From assembly GCA_003539915.1 (NCBI GenBank), contig DPNX01000027.1:1-12500 (forward strand): a stretch of 12,500 nt of DNA, read 5' to 3'. The notes under the pieces are model-generated. The model saw nothing but the letters and a program-made list of their open reading frames with translations. It searched no databases and was not told the origin of the DNA. The stretch is from Patescibacteria group bacterium (lineage in GTDB: Bacteria; Patescibacteriota; Minisyncoccia; UBA6257; UBA11618). Shown here one piece after another: positions 11,874 through 12,500 of this stretch; position 1 is the first letter of the stretch; each line of letters opens with the position of its first letter. The position numbers and the translations under genes are program-made.

Positions 11874-11902
11874 AAGATACCGTTTTTAATAGGATAAATC
11901 AA
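11874..11902 (-). promoter_or_regulatory. tRNA-Ser promoter
   Basis: On the minus strand, TTGATT (11897-11902) and TATCTT (11874-11879) are 17 bp apart. The -10 ends 10 nt before the mature 5' end, so the primary transcript carries a leader of only a few nucleotides. Confidence 0.6.
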
Positions 11903-11928
11903 CTTGACGTTGGTTTTTTATATTGCAT

Positions 11929-11960
11929 AAAAAAAACCTCTTAGTTTTTAGTTAAGAGGT
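11929..11960 (-). terminator. Terminator of the small zinc-finger gene
   Basis: On the minus strand ACCTCTTA pairs with TAAGAGGT (8 bp, 9-nt loop) and is followed by T7-8 (plus-strand A tract 11929-11936). It lies 23 bp past the stop codon at 11984. Confidence 0.88.
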
Positions 11961-11983
11961 CGAGCCGCTCAAAAGAGTAGCTG

Positions 11984-12187
11984 CTAAGTAGTGACTATGC
12001 CATTCAACATCATGAAGCCGGTTTGGAGCCTGTCCCCAATTGGGGGGTCGCCTCGATCTGCGATTTCATCTGCGGTTGGCAAATTTCTTTGCCAGTGGCC
12101 AGGGGGGCATCGGTGCTCCTCTGCCTCCGCTCGAGAAAAAAGTTCGCTATTACAAGCGAAACAAACTAGTCTGTGTCCTGGCATCAT
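11984..12187 (-). CDS. Putative small zinc-finger protein, 67 aa
   Basis: The product has C9-x2-C12-x12-H25-x-C27-x3-H31 in its first half, a credible zinc site (a mixed Cys/His finger), followed by a polar tail with T-A-D-E-I-A-D-R-G-D-P-P-I-G-D-R. No helix crosses the membrane. Among three nearby ATGs, the one at 12187 is chosen because AAGGAG ends 6 nt before it; the ATG at 12193 directly abuts that sequence and would leave no spacing. The gene has its own promoter (12257-12284), a roughly 60-nt leader with a perfect hairpin, and its own terminator. Several inverted repeats also lie within the coding region, so an RNA role cannot be excluded. Zinc binding and function are inferred; I do not recognise the family. 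Confidence 0.6.
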   Translation of the reverse strand: MMPGHRLVCFACNSELFSRAEAEEHRCPPGHWQRNLPTADEIADRGDPPIGDRLQTGFMMLNGIVTT

Positions 12188-12223
12188 GCCCATCTCCTTA
12201 TGTGAACAACAAACAAACTTTTT

Positions 12224-12244
12224 CTTGAACAGCCATTGTTCAAG
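12224..12244 (-). repeat. Perfect inverted repeat in the leader of the zinc-finger gene
   Basis: CTTGAACA and TGTTCAAG (8 bp each, 5-nt centre) lie just downstream of the predicted transcription start. The repeat could be a repressor operator (the half-site GAAC/GTTC recalls LexA-type sites, but the 7-bp spacing does not match the Gram-positive box) or an mRNA leader hairpin. Confidence 0.6.
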
Positions 12245-12256
12245 GAACTATGTGAT

Positions 12257-12284
12257 ATCATACTTTGTTTTATTAATTTGTCAA
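12257..12284 (-). promoter_or_regulatory. Promoter of the small zinc-finger gene
   Basis: On the minus strand, a perfect TTGACA (12279-12284) and TATGAT (12257-12262) are 16 bp apart. The -35 begins directly after the T tract of the terminator of the upstream pentapeptide-repeat gene. Expected start is near 12250. Confidence 0.78.
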
Positions 12285-12312
12285 TAAAAAACCCCAGCCA
12301 AATGGCTGGGGG
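12285..12312 (-). terminator. Terminator of the pentapeptide-repeat gene
   Basis: CCCCAGCC (12292-12299) pairs perfectly with GGCTGGGG (12304-12311) around a 4-nt loop. On the minus strand the stem is followed by a T tract (plus-strand A run 12286-12291). Confidence 0.92.
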
Positions 12313-12331
12313 GTAGCTGATCGTTGGGTCC

Positions 12332-12500
12332 TCATTCCCAACTTGCTTGAAGGCCTTCCATGATTAGACGACGCTGTTCTTCGGAGAGACCTTTCACTCC
12401 CCAAATCACCTTAAAAAGGTTTGCCCCAGTGAGGTCCGCCCTAGTAAGGTTCGCCTCAGTGAGGTCCGCCCCCCATAGGTCCGCCCCACGAAGGTCCGCC
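12332..12500 (-). CDS. Pentapeptide-repeat protein, C-terminal part (runs off the window)
   Basis: The 55 visible residues open with six tandem pentapeptides of the A-(D/N)-L-x-x type, one codon set after another: ADLRG, ADLWG, ADLTE, ANLTR, ADLTG, ANLFK. Such repeats fold into a right-handed four-sided beta helix. After the last repeat comes a short cap, V-I-W-G-V-K-G-L-S-E-E-Q-R-R-L-I, probably helical, ending in ASWE and TGA. Pentapeptide proteins include DNA-gyrase-protecting DNA mimics and many of unknown role; the visible part cannot tell which. The start lies beyond the right edge. At DNA level the repeats appear as near-identical 15-bp units. Confidence 0.88.
   Translation of the reverse strand, partial: ADLRGADLWGADLTEANLTRADLTGANLFKVIWGVKGLSEEQRRLIMEGLQASWE

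Noticed and set aside
11673..11897. Plus-strand ORF of 74 codons with a GGIRTHERTYLHAFQACALSHSATLP-like translation
   Set aside because: This is the antisense reading of tRNA-Ser, a well-known spurious protein. It has no start signal and spans the tRNA fully.
12419..12500. Short-period DNA repeats (GGTCCGCC units) at the right edge, possible CRISPR or satellite
   Set aside because: The period is 15 bp and translates into regular pentapeptide repeats, so it is protein-coding; there are no unique spacers.

Overview
The window most likely comes from a small-genome bacterium of the Candidate Phyla Radiation (Patescibacteria), probably Parcubacteria-like. This is inferred from gene content and style. 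The DNA is AT-rich, genes are compact, and there are several short secreted or membrane proteins of unknown function. One secreted protein carries repeated GYAWSxNIGWxxF segments, and a tandem pair carries a Q-S-K-x-G-D-L segment; both are familiar from such genomes. TGA is used as a stop in several genes, so the UGA=Gly code of Gracilibacteria/SR1 does not apply. No 16S gene is present, so the phylum is not proven.

Left part (1-3416): a VKOR-type disulfide-forming membrane enzyme fused to a second membrane domain, a single-pass protein with an acidic linker, a 33-residue membrane peptide, a membrane-anchored PKD-like protein, a small Cys/His-rich protein, and a convergent four-helix membrane protein on the minus strand. 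Envelope cassette (3541-5320): two paralogous secreted proteins with six aligned cysteines each, then the GYAWS-repeat protein. VKOR could supply their disulfides.

Middle part (5393-8781): a fatty-acid desaturase, then about 360 bases without a convincing protein gene. That gap holds a strong promoter, a series of hairpins and a terminator, and I read it as an unassigned structured RNA of about 305 nt. Next comes a tightly coupled trio: rmuC, a nucleotidyltransferase-fold protein and a cupin. The trio ends in a very long hairpin terminator (13-bp closing stem, about 79-nt structured interior) whose 3' arm contains the -35 box of groES.

Right part (8799-12500): groES-groEL, a membrane-anchored beta-propeller-like protein, then on the minus strand a small basic ORF, tRNA-Ser(GGA), a 67-residue putative zinc-finger protein with its own promoter and terminator, and the 3' end of a pentapeptide-repeat gene that runs off the right edge.

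A recurring theme is start-site architecture. Many genes have a -10-like hexamer ending only 6-8 nt before the ATG and no Shine-Dalgarno sequence, which predicts leaderless mRNAs; others have clear Shine-Dalgarno sequences. Three promoters place their -35 box directly against, or inside, the preceding terminator. The most novel-looking signals are the 6274-6579 RNA candidate and the 8671-8781 extended hairpin.
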